DNA of 64,000 bases from an uncultured Erysipelotrichaceae bacterium (GTDB lineage: Bacteria > Bacillota_I > Bacilli_A > RFN20 > CAG-826). The DNA lies in assembly GCA_902799855.1 (NCBI GenBank), contig CADCCA010000005.1, forward strand, positions 1-64,000, given 5' to 3'. Both the position numbers and the translations under genes were made by a program. The notes beneath the pieces are model-generated. The model saw nothing but the letters and a program-made list of their open reading frames with translations, was not told the origin of the DNA and did not search any database. Below, piece after piece: positions 22,919 to 31,208 of this stretch. Every line of letters starts with the position of its first letter. The stretch's first letter is position 1.

Positions 22919-24074
22919 TTAGTCTTTTCTCCAAACCATTCTATTTACTATATTAGTGTAGCTTTGAATGATTCGTACTACTTTCATACTGACATTAGTG
23001 TCCGTATAGTCTGGACATGGTTTTCCTAATGTACCATTACGTTTCATTTCTATTGCCATATCAGTAGCCTGTAATAATTCTTTTTCGGTGATACCAGCGA
23101 TGATGAAATCACCCGCTTCAATAGCTTCTGGTCTTTCTGTACTTGTTCTAATACAAACTGCAGCGATTGGTTTATTAATGGAGAGATAGAAACTACTTTC
23201 TTCTGGAAGAGTGCCACTGTCACTGACTACCGCTAAAGCGTTCATTTGTAAGTTGTTATAGTCATTGAAACCTAATGGTTCATTAACTCTCACTCTTGGA
23301 TCTAATTTGAAGCCTGTGGCTTCTAATTTCTTTTTACTACGTGGATGGCAAGAATATAAGATAGGCATATCATATTTTCTTGCTAAAGCATTAATCGCGT
23401 TAAATAGATTATTGAAGTTTTTATCTGTATCTAAGTTTTCTTCTCTATGAGCGGATAAGAGAATGTATTTATCTTTTTCTAAGCCTAAGCGTTTTAAAAC
23501 ATCACTCTTATTGATTTTATCTAAGTTCATAGAAAGAACTTCCGCCATTGGAGAACCAGTGACATATGTTCTTTCTTTAGGCATACCACACTCGATTAAA
23601 TATCTTCTAGCAGCTTCGCTATATGGAAGATTAACATCAGAGATGATATCCACTATTCTTCTATTAGTTTCTTCTGGTAGACATTCATCTTTACATCTAT
23701 TACCGGCTTCCATATGGAAGACTGGGATGTGTAACCTTTTAGCGTTCATGGCGCTTAAGCAACTATTGGTGTCTCCTAACACTAAGACCGCATCTGGTTT
23801 AAGTTCCACCATGAGATCATATGTTTGAGAAGATGATATTAGCGCATGTTTCGCCTAAGTTTTTACCAGCGACATGAAGCAAGATATCTGGTCCACCTAG
23901 TTCAAAGTCTTCCCAGAAGACTGTCGATAATTGCTTATCATAGTTTTGATTGGTGTAGCACACTAGAGTGTCTAAGTACTTCTTACTTGTTTTGATCACT
24001 GCGGCAAGTCTAATGATTTCTGGACGAGTGCCACAGATGATTAATAGTTTTGTTTTGTTATTATTTTTCCACAT
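22919..24074 (-). pseudogene. capG: UDP-GlcNAc 2-epimerase-family gene (CapG-like), interrupted by a frameshift
   Basis: The 5' part (24074 to about 23840) encodes LLIICGTRPEIIRLAAVI and HVAGKNLGETCANII, then runs into a stop (TGA at 23817). The 3' part, in another frame, encodes VLVLGDTNSCLSA, HMEAGNRC and PEETNRRIVD, all core motifs of the non-hydrolysing 2-epimerase family. Removing one T from ATCATCTTCTCAAAC near 23840 restores NIISQTYDLMVELKPDA, so a single-base insertion explains the break. Joined length would be about 384 residues, normal for WecB/CapG. CapG epimerises C2 in UDP-FucNAc synthesis. It may be a true pseudogene or a sequencing error. Confidence 0.85.
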
Positions 24075-24101
24075 GCCTAATATCTCCTTACAGATATTAT
24101 A

Positions 24102-25313
24102 CTATTTCTTTAATTCAGATAGTCTTTCTTTTATATAATCTAACGAAGCAATCTTATCTTTGGTTTGTTTAACGTTAAGAATGGTTGTGTTATTAGAATT
24201 GAATTCATCGATGGTCGCTCTTTTAACGTCACCTTCAACGAAGTATTTATCATAGTTTAATGAGCGGTTATCCGCAGGCACTCTATAGAAGTTACCCATA
24301 TCAACTGCTTTAGCGCATTCTTCTTTGGTTAATAATGTTTCATACATCTTTTCACCGTGTCTAATACCAATAACCTTAATATCTTTCTTTTTACCTCCAA
24401 AGAGTTCACAGACCGCTTCTGCTTGTGTTTGGATAGTACAGGCTGGAGCCTTTTGGATTAATAAGTCACCATTTTGACCGTTTTTAAAGGCGAACAAAAC
24501 TAAGTCTACTGCTTCATCTAAAGACATGATGAATCTAGTCATATTTGGTTCAGTTAAAGTAATTGGATTACCATTTAATATTTGATCAATCCATAATGGG
24601 ATAACGCTGCCTCTTGAGCACATGACGTTACCGTATCTTGTACAGCAGATACGGGTATTACCACTATTACGGGATTTAGCAATAGCGACTTTTTCTTCTA
24701 AAGCTTTAGAGATACCCATCGCGTTAATTGGGTATGCCGCTTTATCTGTACTTAAGCAGATAACACATTTAACACCCGCTTCAATAGCGGCAGTCAAAAC
24801 ATTATCTGTACCGATGACATTAGTTCTGACCGCTTCCATTGGGAAGAATTCACATGATGGGACTTGTTTTAACGCTGCAGCGTGGAAGATATAGTCAACG
24901 CCCGGCATGACTCCTTTACAGGATTCTAAAGAACGGACATCACCAATGTAGAATTTAACTTTAGAAGCATATTTTGGGTATTTAACTTGTAGCTCATGTC
25001 TTAAATCATCTTGCTTCTTTTCATCTCTGGAGAAGATACGGATTTCTGCTAAATCGGAAGAAATGAATCTTTTTAAGACCGCTCCACCAAAAGAACCAGT
25101 ACCACCGGTGATGAGTAAGACTTTGTCTTTTAGTACATTAATATCTTTATCGGCGTATTCTTCTAATAATTGTTTAATTCTTTGAAGCTTAAGTTGATCT
25201 GCCACATCTTCATCTTTTTCATATGAACAATATGTTCTTAAAGAAGTATGAGCAACTTCACTAGCTTCTTTTTGTGTTAATTTACATTTTTCTCTTAATT
25301 CTAATAGTGTCAT
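24102..25313 (-). CDS. capE: CapE-like UDP-GlcNAc 4,6-dehydratase/5-epimerase with N-terminal HTH
   Basis: Residues 1 to about 50 look like a Xre-type helix-turn-helix (LRTYCSYEKDEDVADQL and preceding LTQKEASEVAHTS). From residue 60 on the protein is a CapE/FlaA1-like dehydratase with TGGTGSFG (69-76), HAAALKQVPSCEFFP, STDKAAYPINAMGISK and RYGNVMCSRGSVIPLW. CapE makes the first intermediate of UDP-L-FucNAc from UDP-GlcNAc. The HTH front is not part of the usual enzyme. It may serve as a regulatory DNA-binding module. The gene starts the leftward locus A pathway operon, with SD AGGGG and a good promoter. Confidence 0.85.
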   Translation of the reverse strand: MTLLELREKCKLTQKEASEVAHTSLRTYCSYEKDEDVADQLKLQRIKQLLEEYADKDINVLKDKVLLITGGTGSFGGAVLKRFISSDLAEIRIFSRDEKKQDDLRHELQVKYPKYASKVKFYIGDVRSLESCKGVMPGVDYIFHAAALKQVPSCEFFPMEAVRTNVIGTDNVLTAAIEAGVKCVICLSTDKAAYPINAMGISKALEEKVAIAKSRNSGNTRICCTRYGNVMCSRGSVIPLWIDQILNGNPITLTEPNMTRFIMSLDEAVDLVLFAFKNGQNGDLLIQKAPACTIQTQAEAVCELFGGKKKDIKVIGIRHGEKMYETLLTKEECAKAVDMGNFYRVPADNRSLNYDKYFVEGDVKRATIDEFNSNNTTILNVKQTKDKIASLDYIKERLSELKK

Positions 25314-25340
25314 GACTAATATCCCCTATTTTTCATTATC

Positions 25341-25369
25341 AATATAGAGGATATATGCAAATATTGCAA
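25341..25369 (-). promoter_or_regulatory. Promoter of the capE-capG-capF operon
   Basis: Minus-strand -35 TTGCAA (25364-25369) and -10 TATATT (25341-25346) are separated by 17 bases. The -35 box is itself part of a TTGCAA-ATATT-GCAA-like palindromic tract. This is the only intergenic space between the operon and the neighbouring 85-codon gene. Confidence 0.55.
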
Positions 25370-25468
25370 TAGTTATTATTATTTTATTAAGGATTTATTA
25401 TATATATTATTATAGAAATAGCAGTATTTGCTTATTTAACCAACAAAGAGTAGTCACATTTTTATAAG

Positions 25469-25500
25469 AAAAAAGCAAATCATGTGATCTCACGACTTGC
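25469..25500 (-). terminator. Terminator after the 85-codon gene
   Basis: A 10-bp stem with two wobble pairs (25475-25484 with 25491-25500) is followed on the minus strand by six T. It ends the leftward transcript of the ATPase-TOPRIM-85-codon cluster. Confidence 0.75.
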
Positions 25501-25533
25501 CTTTTATTTTTTATTGTGCATTATCTTTGCCTT

Positions 25534-25791
25534 CTATTTTTTCATGTTTTTTCTGAGTTGATAGTCAGGAATAAAGCTTTTACCTATGTGATTATCCCTA
25601 TCTTTAGAGCGATTAACACTTTGTGGTAATAAAGCATGACCTAGGGTTCCATCTTTTGCTCTCACAGCTGAGATATCATAACGATCTCTTCTTCTGGCGG
25701 AAGGATTCATTTCGCTATATGCTTGCCTATAAGCACTTTCGTTAGATGGCGACTTCCTATTGGTTACAACTCTATTTTGATATTTAGCCAT
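25534..25791 (-). CDS. Small basic hypothetical protein (85 residues)
   Basis: The start codon has a strong ribosome binding site (AAAGGAGG), so the gene is likely real. The protein is highly charged and rich in Arg, Ser and Asn, with no membrane segment or recognised domain. It contains SARRRDRYDIS and ends in KNMKK. It lies 54 bases after the stop of the RloB-like gene and before a terminator, so it is probably the third gene of the ATPase-TOPRIM operon. It could be a nucleic-acid-binding accessory protein, but this is only suggested by charge. Confidence 0.6.
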   Translation of the reverse strand: MAKYQNRVVTNRKSPSNESAYRQAYSEMNPSARRRDRYDISAVRAKDGTLGHALLPQSVNRSKDRDNHIGKSFIPDYQLRKNMKK

Positions 25792-25845
25792 AACACATAC
25801 CTCCTTTCTTAATAATTTATAAATACATATTTTTGTTGATGATTT

Positions 25846-26592
25846 TTAACATTCGATGATACCTAAATCTATAAAAGATACAAAAAGCATCGATAACGTG
25901 TAGTAAACATGCTTGTTAGCAAAATGGTTGTCTTGGTATTTTAAAATCTCACTATTAATGCTCTGCATATCATCAAGATTATTAAGGTCAAAAACAGTTT
26001 GGCCTATGATTTTAAGCACTTTCGCCATCATTTGTTCAGCTCCATCGATTAATCGCTGTTCATCAATGTCTTTTATTTCGTGGCATTTTGAATATCTTTT
26101 CATTAACTCACTTGATGATAAACATGTTTCATCTTTGAAACACTCACAAACAAACGATTGAACACACGGATAGCTTATCAACATTAGACCATTGATATCT
26201 AAATCATTGTCCAATGAGTTTTTAAAGATGGTGAATAAATGCATCAACATTTCGGAAGAATTACTTCCTTCATCTCGATCGAACACCAAATATTTGACGC
26301 ACTCATCTTTTTCAAGACCAAAAGATTTAAGTCTTTTATAAACACAATCAGCATAATCAGAAGAGGATTCAATCTTACTAACAGCAGAATACTTCATAGG
26401 GACAAGAAAAACTTTTGAGTACTTATCCCTTTCATTAATCAAACAAGTAACTCCGTCTAATCTTTTATCATATGTGACTGTTGTATATTTTAATAATCTA
26501 TTGAACACCCACTCTAAAATGGTGACCTCATCTACATCACCCTCTACCAAATATAAGACTTTACCAATTCTTTTATTTGGATTTAGCTTCAT
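25846..26592 (-). CDS. RloB/AbiLii-like TOPRIM-type protein
   Basis: The N-terminus has LYLVEGDVDE with the TOPRIM glutamate (Glu17) and a later YLVFDRDEGS supplies the Asp-X-Asp pair, the pattern of RloB/TOPRIM nucleases. I chose the ATG at 26592, which has GGAGG upstream inside the ATPase gene. A GTG at 26619 also opens the frame. The gene overlaps the AAA ATPase gene by 20 bases, so the two are made together. Such ATPase plus RloB pairs include the lactococcal AbiL phage-abortion system. The C-terminal half is helical and unrecognised. Defence function is inferred from the pairing. Confidence 0.65.
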   Translation of the reverse strand: MKLNPNKRIGKVLYLVEGDVDEVTILEWVFNRLLKYTTVTYDKRLDGVTCLINERDKYSKVFLVPMKYSAVSKIESSSDYADCVYKRLKSFGLEKDECVKYLVFDRDEGSNSSEMLMHLFTIFKNSLDNDLDINGLMLISYPCVQSFVCECFKDETCLSSSELMKRYSKCHEIKDIDEQRLIDGAEQMMAKVLKIIGQTVFDLNNLDDMQSINSEILKYQDNHFANKHVYYTLSMLFVSFIDLGIIEC

Positions 26593-27730
26593 ATAGAGGG
26601 ATACCTCCAAAAGCACCACTTAAATACATCTTTTCCATATTTTGAGATTCTCTCATACCATGTTGCGAGAATTTTGTGATGATAGAACCCGTATTATCAA
26701 AATCAACAGCATATACTTGATCTGGTCTAATGATGCTTGTTTTTAAGATGTTTGTAGAATGTGACACAAAAAAGACTTGGCCATTTTGACATTTTTCATA
26801 GAAATATTTAACCAATAACTCTTCTAAATCATTGTGGAAGCCACTAGAGAATTCATCAATGGCAAGCATGCCACCATTCTTTATAACCATTAAATATGCA
26901 GGTAAGAACGATAATAGTATTTGGTTACCAGCAGATTCCATATACAAAGGAATAGATGCTAGTCCTTTTCTATTAAATTGAATTCTATAGTCAACCGGGA
27001 TTAGTTGCACAGCGGGGAATGGACTAGAATTCTTTCTTGATTGATAAGAAATTGTAAACGGAAAATCAAAGTGTTTTAAGAATTCATTGATATCATCTTC
27101 GCCGTGTGTTTCCAAATATTGTTCCAAAAACAATTCTTGGTTCTTTTTAGCATCAAAATAGACTAGTTTAGAAATGGCCCTAATTGGATTAAAGAAAATG
27201 GAGTTTTTCAAATACTCGAACCACTTAATTAAAACAGGCTTGCCTGTAAATTTCGTGTTGAAATAAATATTTCTTAAGAAAAGAGTATATCTATCAACTT
27301 CGTCATAATCTGTGTTTTCGGTAATAAAAGATCTGGCAGAATTAATTTGCCTATCTAAAAGAGTATCGCCATCTTGAACAAGTTTTTCATCAGTAATACC
27401 CTTGGCACGATCAAATTCAAAAGAATAGACAATACTATGCTTTTCAATCCTAAACGCATACTCGAACCACATTTTTTTCTCATTGTTAAATCTAGTGAAC
27501 CACTCAGGAGAAACCGAAAACGGTTTGAAGAGTAAGTCTAAAAGAATTGTGATCGCATTTAATGCATTAGTCTTACCAGAGGCATTAGAACCATAAAACG
27601 CGCATCCTTTAAGAAGGCCTTCATCGGAAATATTGGTTTCGTTGAGATATTCAATTTTAGATGGTTTAAGATCAATTAAAGTCTCAGTAGTAAATGATTT
27701 AAAATTTTTGAATTTGACACTTTCTAGCAT
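26573..27730 (-). CDS. AAA/ABC-type ATPase (RloA/AbiLi-like, COG1106 type)
   Basis: The protein begins MLESVKFKNFKSF, the usual opening of SMC-like AAA_15/21 ATPases. It has Walker A FYGSNASGKTN (45-55), a Walker B with GGMLAIDEFSSGFH and a switch histidine in FFVSHSTNIL. At 385 residues it has the size of COG1106 proteins found in phage-defence pairs. It is the first gene of a leftward operon with the RloB-like gene. The opposite strand carries an HNH gene that starts 169 bases away, so both share a control region. ATPase activity is near certain from the motifs; the defence role is inferred. Confidence 0.8.
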   Translation of the reverse strand: MLESVKFKNFKSFTTETLIDLKPSKIEYLNETNISDEGLLKGCAFYGSNASGKTNALNAITILLDLLFKPFSVSPEWFTRFNNEKKMWFEYAFRIEKHSIVYSFEFDRAKGITDEKLVQDGDTLLDRQINSARSFITENTDYDEVDRYTLFLRNIYFNTKFTGKPVLIKWFEYLKNSIFFNPIRAISKLVYFDAKKNQELFLEQYLETHGEDDINEFLKHFDFPFTISYQSRKNSSPFPAVQLIPVDYRIQFNRKGLASIPLYMESAGNQILLSFLPAYLMVIKNGGMLAIDEFSSGFHNDLEELLVKYFYEKCQNGQVFFVSHSTNILKTSIIRPDQVYAVDFDNTGSIITKFSQHGMRESQNMEKMYLSGAFGGIPLYEAKSK

Positions 27731-27856
27731 AATTTTTTCACTTCCTGTTCGTATTTTAGAAAATTATTTACACATTGTCAACAAGTTGATGTAATTTTTT
27801 TACACTTTAGTATTGATTAACTCTTTCCTTTGTTCTATTGTTGAATTAAATAAAGA

Positions 27857-27871
27857 AGTGGAGACTCCACT
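27857..27871. promoter_or_regulatory. Palindrome upstream of the HNH-like gene
   Basis: AGTGGAGACTCCACT is a perfect 7-bp inverted repeat around one base, 28 bases before the HNH start codon. It lies after a plausible promoter, so it could be an operator or an mRNA stem. A second imperfect palindrome (GTCAACAAGTTGAT) occurs near 27778-27791, closer to the divergent ATPase gene. Confidence 0.4.
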
Positions 27872-27898
27872 ATAAAAGTCTAGTAAGGAGGGAAAGAT

Positions 27899-28303
27899 AT
27901 GATGGTTGATAAGGAACTAGCGATGAAACTCTGGCGCGATGTATATGGCGATAAGAAATATGCACAAGATTGCTTTGGCACCTGGATGTGCAGAGATGCT
28001 TATAGCAACGAGGTGGTTTCTATGAGAGACCATGAAGGTGGATCAGAATACTACGATTACAGTTGGAACGTAGATTACATTAGACCAAAAGCAAGTTACT
28101 CAAACGAGAACGATGCTGATGATTGGAATAACTTTGAACCAATGCATCGCCAAAACAATCTTCAAAAAAGCGATAATTATCCCCACTTTGAGATTAAGGG
28201 CGAGAAGTATCAAGTTGTTAGAAACGCTAATGGCGGTTATGGCATCACCAATTCAAATGATGTGAGAATCGATTGGAAAAAGAATGGCAGATACTATTGC
28301 TAA
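27899..28303 (+). CDS. HNH-nuclease-like protein with altered catalytic histidine
   Basis: The pattern W(N)VDYIRPKAS, then DWNNFEPMHRQNNLQKSD, matches the HNH fold layout (WxVDHIxPxS...NLQPLHxxxNxxKSD). The first His of the HNH is replaced by Tyr60, so activity may be changed or lost. Family members of this size occur near restriction and defence genes. The start is supported by AAGGAGG 6 bases upstream. It is the only plus-strand gene of this cluster and is read away from the ATPase gene, ending in a bidirectional terminator. I cannot tell whether it works with the ATPase-RloB pair or separately. Confidence 0.6.
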   Translation: MMVDKELAMKLWRDVYGDKKYAQDCFGTWMCRDAYSNEVVSMRDHEGGSEYYDYSWNVDYIRPKASYSNENDADDWNNFEPMHRQNNLQKSDNYPHFEIKGEKYQVVRNANGGYGITNSNDVRIDWKKNGRYYC

Positions 28304-28306
28304 ACA

Positions 28307-28360
28307 AAAAGCATCCAAATAATATCAACTTCGAGGGCGATGTTAGGAGGATGCTTTTTT
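28307..28360. terminator. Bidirectional terminator between the HNH-like and the hypothetical membrane gene
   Basis: AAAAGCATCC (28307-28316) pairs with GGATGCTTTT (28349-28358), with T runs on both strands. It serves the two converging genes. Confidence 0.8.
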
Positions 28361-28404
28361 ATTATATTTTAGAATAACGGATATTGGAATAGGTACTTAT
28401 AACA

Positions 28405-29115
28405 TTAGATGGATAGGCTTTGATAATACGGATATAACGGGTTAGATGGTTCAATCACCATAGTAGCGGCTTCCCCAAATGGATTATCGTTAGTGACTTC
28501 CTTATTTTGATACACGTAGTAGTTATTATTTTCAAAATAGAAGCCATCTAAATATGTAGCGGTATCACTGATATTACTACTAATAACATATTTACATACT
28601 TTATTAGTGGATATTACTTCTTCTGTTTTATTGAATGTTTCTAAAGCGAAATTATCACCATCAAAGATATCAGGAGTATCTTCTAATAATAAATATGATA
28701 CTAAGTTATCAAATTTAGATTTATCTTCTGGGTAAGAGACATCATTCGCTGTATATAGATATACTCTACCAGTTTCACTGAGAACGGTGATAGAAAGTGA
28801 GAAGGCACCACTATCATAGTTATCAGTATAGGTGACCGCTTCTACTTCTATGATATTATCCGCTGACATACTTCCTGGCCCTAAACGATAACTATTAACA
28901 ATATTCTTAAATTTATTATCTAATTTCTCTACATCATAGTTAATTGATGGATTAGATGAATCATAAGAAGATGGACCACTACATCTTTGTATACCTAAGA
29001 ACAATAAAAAGATAAGGGCCACTACTAAATCAAACAAAAAGAAGATAAGTAAAAACTTCTTAATATTTTTCTTTTTGTTGTCTTGTTGGTTATTGTTGGT
29101 GTTGTTATTATCCAT
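28405..29115 (-). CDS. Hypothetical single-pass membrane protein
   Basis: A short Asn-rich cytosolic start (MDNNNTNNNQQDNKKKN) precedes one membrane helix (about residues 21-42). A polar outer domain of about 190 residues follows, rich in Tyr, Asp and Asn. I placed the start at the ATG at 29115; a GTG at 29139 would also fit but adds only eight residues. No family is recognised. The gene stands between the HNH-like gene and the structured RNA, and is transcribed away from the RNA. It shares a compact intergenic region with that RNA's promoter. Function unknown. Confidence 0.5.
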   Translation of the reverse strand: MDNNNTNNNQQDNKKKNIKKFLLIFFLFDLVVALIFLLFLGIQRCSGPSSYDSSNPSINYDVEKLDNKFKNIVNSYRLGPGSMSADNIIEVEAVTYTDNYDSGAFSLSITVLSETGRVYLYTANDVSYPEDKSKFDNLVSYLLLEDTPDIFDGDNFALETFNKTEEVISTNKVCKYVISSNISDTATYLDGFYFENNNYYVYQNKEVTNDNPFGEAATMVIEPSNPLYPYYQSLSI

Positions 29116-29245
29116 ATTATTTATCAGCGAGCACCACACTCAGCGATGTAATGCGAGCCATTTGCCTTTTGTAACTCTATTATCTATATCTTATCAAAAA
29201 ATGATTAAAAATGGGAGAAAGCGGGAAAAAGTGGTCGAATGGTAC

Positions 29246-29273
29246 TTGTCAGATATCAAAGACATGTTATAAT
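29246..29273 (+). promoter_or_regulatory. Promoter of the DUF3800-associated RNA
   Basis: A -35 TTGTCA (29246-29251) and a consensus -10 TATAAT (29268-29273) are separated by 16 bases. The start site should lie near 29280, at the first stem of the RNA. This is one of the best promoters in the window. Confidence 0.8.
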
Positions 29274-29279
29274 GGGCAT

Positions 29280-29377
29280 GCAGTTGGGGAACCAAGCTGT
29301 ATACTCGTGTAACCGAATTAACGTTTAAGCGTCATGCAATGGCGTCGGCCACGAGGGCCACATCTGTGGCTTTTTTT
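29280..29377 (+). ncRNA. Structured RNA between promoter and terminator, upstream of the DUF3800 gene
   Basis: About 98 bases have no ORF but several stems. The 5' hairpin is GCAG-TTGG-GGAA-CCAA-G-CTGT (29280-29300). A second helix pairs CTCGTG (29304-29309) with CACGAG (29350-29355) and CCGA (29313-29316) with TCGG (29345-29348). The terminator GCCAC-ATCT-GTGGC (29357-29370) is followed by seven T. GCATG (29276-29280) and CATGC (29333-29337) could add a pseudoknot if they are transcribed. Published comparative screens describe RNA motifs next to DUF3800 genes. This copy has that position, but I could not test for a match. Confidence 0.7.
29357..29377 (+). terminator. Terminator between the structured RNA and the DUF3800 gene
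   Basis: A 5-bp GC-rich stem with a 4-base loop is followed by seven T. The DUF3800 start codon lies only 14 bases downstream with no ribosome binding site, so the gene depends on read-through or on weak local initiation. Confidence 0.85.
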
Positions 29378-29390
29378 AAACAAATAATCT

Positions 29391-30140
29391 ATGAACATTT
29401 ATATTTATTCTGATGAATCTGGGGTTTTTGATAATCGCCACAACAAATACTATGTATTCGGTGGCGTTATTTGCTTTGGAAACAAAGAAAAGGAAAAATG
29501 GTCAAGATTATATTCAAATGTCGAAAAGTGCTTAAGAGAATCAAAAAAGTATCCACTCAGTTACGAATTAAAGGCGTCCAATATCACAAACGCTGAAAAA
29601 GGAAGTTTTTTCCGCTCACTAAACGGTTGCTATAAATTTGCCGTAATCATCGATGAGGAAAGATTAAACGTGAATATCTTTAATGAGAAAAAGCATAAAC
29701 AAAGGTATTTAGATTTTGCTTATAAAATGGTTTTAAAAAAATGTCTTGAAACATTGATTGCTAAAAACAGAATCAACCCTTCTGCTGTTGATTATATATA
29801 TGTCTATGCTGATGAACACAATACAGCCACTGATGGGATTTATGAATTGGAAGAAAACTTGCGTAACGAGTTTAAATATGGAACATTTAATTTACAATGG
29901 GACATTTTTCACGATCCAATTTTAAAAGATTTAAAAGATGTTTGTGTAAAGTATTGCAATTCTAAAAAGAATACGCTCGTTAGAGCTGCTGATATAGTTG
30001 CTAACCATTTCTTCCATCAAGCAATAGAATCAAACGGAAACCCAAAGCAAAAGATTAATACATTTCTATATTTATTACCCCAAAGAACAGTTGTTTGCCG
30101 AGGATTAGAATTCAACTTTCCTTTAGAAGCTATCAAATAA
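29391..30140 (+). CDS. DUF3800-family protein (putative nuclease)
   Basis: The 249-residue protein has all three DUF3800 acidic motifs: IYSDESGVFD near the N-terminus, VYADEHN around residue 142 and VRAADIVANHFF near residue 205. The spacing fits an RNase H-like catalytic core, although no activity is established for most members. No ribosome binding site precedes the ATG. The upstream unit is a promoter, a structured RNA and a terminator. The gene converges with the next minus-strand gene with one base between them. It may be the toxin or effector of an RNA-controlled pair; that is inference from layout. Confidence 0.85.
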   Translation: MNIYIYSDESGVFDNRHNKYYVFGGVICFGNKEKEKWSRLYSNVEKCLRESKKYPLSYELKASNITNAEKGSFFRSLNGCYKFAVIIDEERLNVNIFNEKKHKQRYLDFAYKMVLKKCLETLIAKNRINPSAVDYIYVYADEHNTATDGIYELEENLRNEFKYGTFNLQWDIFHDPILKDLKDVCVKYCNSKKNTLVRAADIVANHFFHQAIESNGNPKQKINTFLYLLPQRTVVCRGLEFNFPLEAIK

Positions 30141-30141
30141 A

Positions 30142-31122
30142 CTACTCAATGAACACCCTATTCTTAACGCTACTGATTAACAATGATTGGGTGTCTTTTT
30201 GATTGGTGAGATAAACAAGGTCTTTTTTAATGCTAATTAAAGAAACGTTCAACATCTCCTCCACTAGTTTTGGGCTAATGATAAAGCGTTGCTCTTTTTT
30301 CCATCTTTCAATAAAATTGTCGACAGCAAAATCGTAGAACAACATTTCTAATGGGCTTGCTTCTGTCATAAACCTTTGAAGTTGTTTTATATCCAAGCCA
30401 ATTATCTCGTTGCTTATTTCTTCAATTGTTTTATCGGAATCAATATTGTCGCACATGTATTTAAATACCTCTCTAAGAGAGTATTCGTTATTATAGTCGC
30501 TAAAATAGTTTATTGGTGCCTTCCCGTAATTAAGAAGACGAATAATTGCGTCCGTATCAATGCCAACATTAACAAAACAGGTAGCAAAGACATAGTTAAC
30601 AAAGCTTTCATAAGTGTGTGACATTTTAGTAGACAACCAAATATGGTCCATTTTCCCATTAACGATGTCATAGAAAGAATCAAACGAAATTTCAGAACAT
30701 GTAAAATCTACAAAAACGGCATTAATAGAAAGTAAATATTCTTTTAAATTATTCTGATTAACACCTATTCGGCACATTTCAACAAAGGTAAATGGAGAAA
30801 CGATTGTTATAAAACTAGGTGTCTGTTTTTGATTGTAGAAACGATACAAGAGATCAGATGAAACCATTCTTTTTTCGCGAGCATCAATTCTTTTAAAAGT
30901 GATTGTCTTATTATACTTATCAACTCGGCTACAATAATAGCCACAATCAAACCAAGCGCGTGCAATAGCGTGAGTCTTATCATTTGAAAAATAGGACCTG
31001 GACGAAAAAGCTCCTTCATTTAATCCACCATCGATAAGCATATTCAAATCATTCTCAGAAAGGATGATTTCTTGAGAGTTGCTTTTTAATAAATACTGTT
31101 TTAGTTTTTCAAATTTGAACAT
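30142..31122 (-). CDS. Unknown protein with N-terminal small DUF7662-like domain
   Basis: The first 80 residues (FEKLKQYLLKSNSQEIILS, RSYFSNDKTHAIARAWFDCG, NKTITFKRI) match the layout of a small domain I believe is DUF7662: a short helix, then a Trp-Gly turn and a final FxRI strand. The remaining 245 residues are unknown, helical and Cys-containing. There is no membrane segment. The protein is 326 residues long. It converges with the DUF3800 gene. Being inside the defence-rich stretch, it may be an accessory or a further defence protein, but this rests only on position. Confidence 0.45.
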   Translation of the reverse strand: MFKFEKLKQYLLKSNSQEIILSENDLNMLIDGGLNEGAFSSRSYFSNDKTHAIARAWFDCGYYCSRVDKYNKTITFKRIDAREKRMVSSDLLYRFYNQKQTPSFITIVSPFTFVEMCRIGVNQNNLKEYLLSINAVFVDFTCSEISFDSFYDIVNGKMDHIWLSTKMSHTYESFVNYVFATCFVNVGIDTDAIIRLLNYGKAPINYFSDYNNEYSLREVFKYMCDNIDSDKTIEEISNEIIGLDIKQLQRFMTEASPLEMLFYDFAVDNFIERWKKEQRFIISPKLVEEMLNVSLISIKKDLVYLTNQKDTQSLLISSVKNRVFIE

Positions 31123-31208
31123 ATTGCACCTTATGCACCTTTAATATACCTATTTTATCATTTTGTTTCTAATAATCAACAAAAAATAGTGAATTATTCT
31201 ATTAATAA

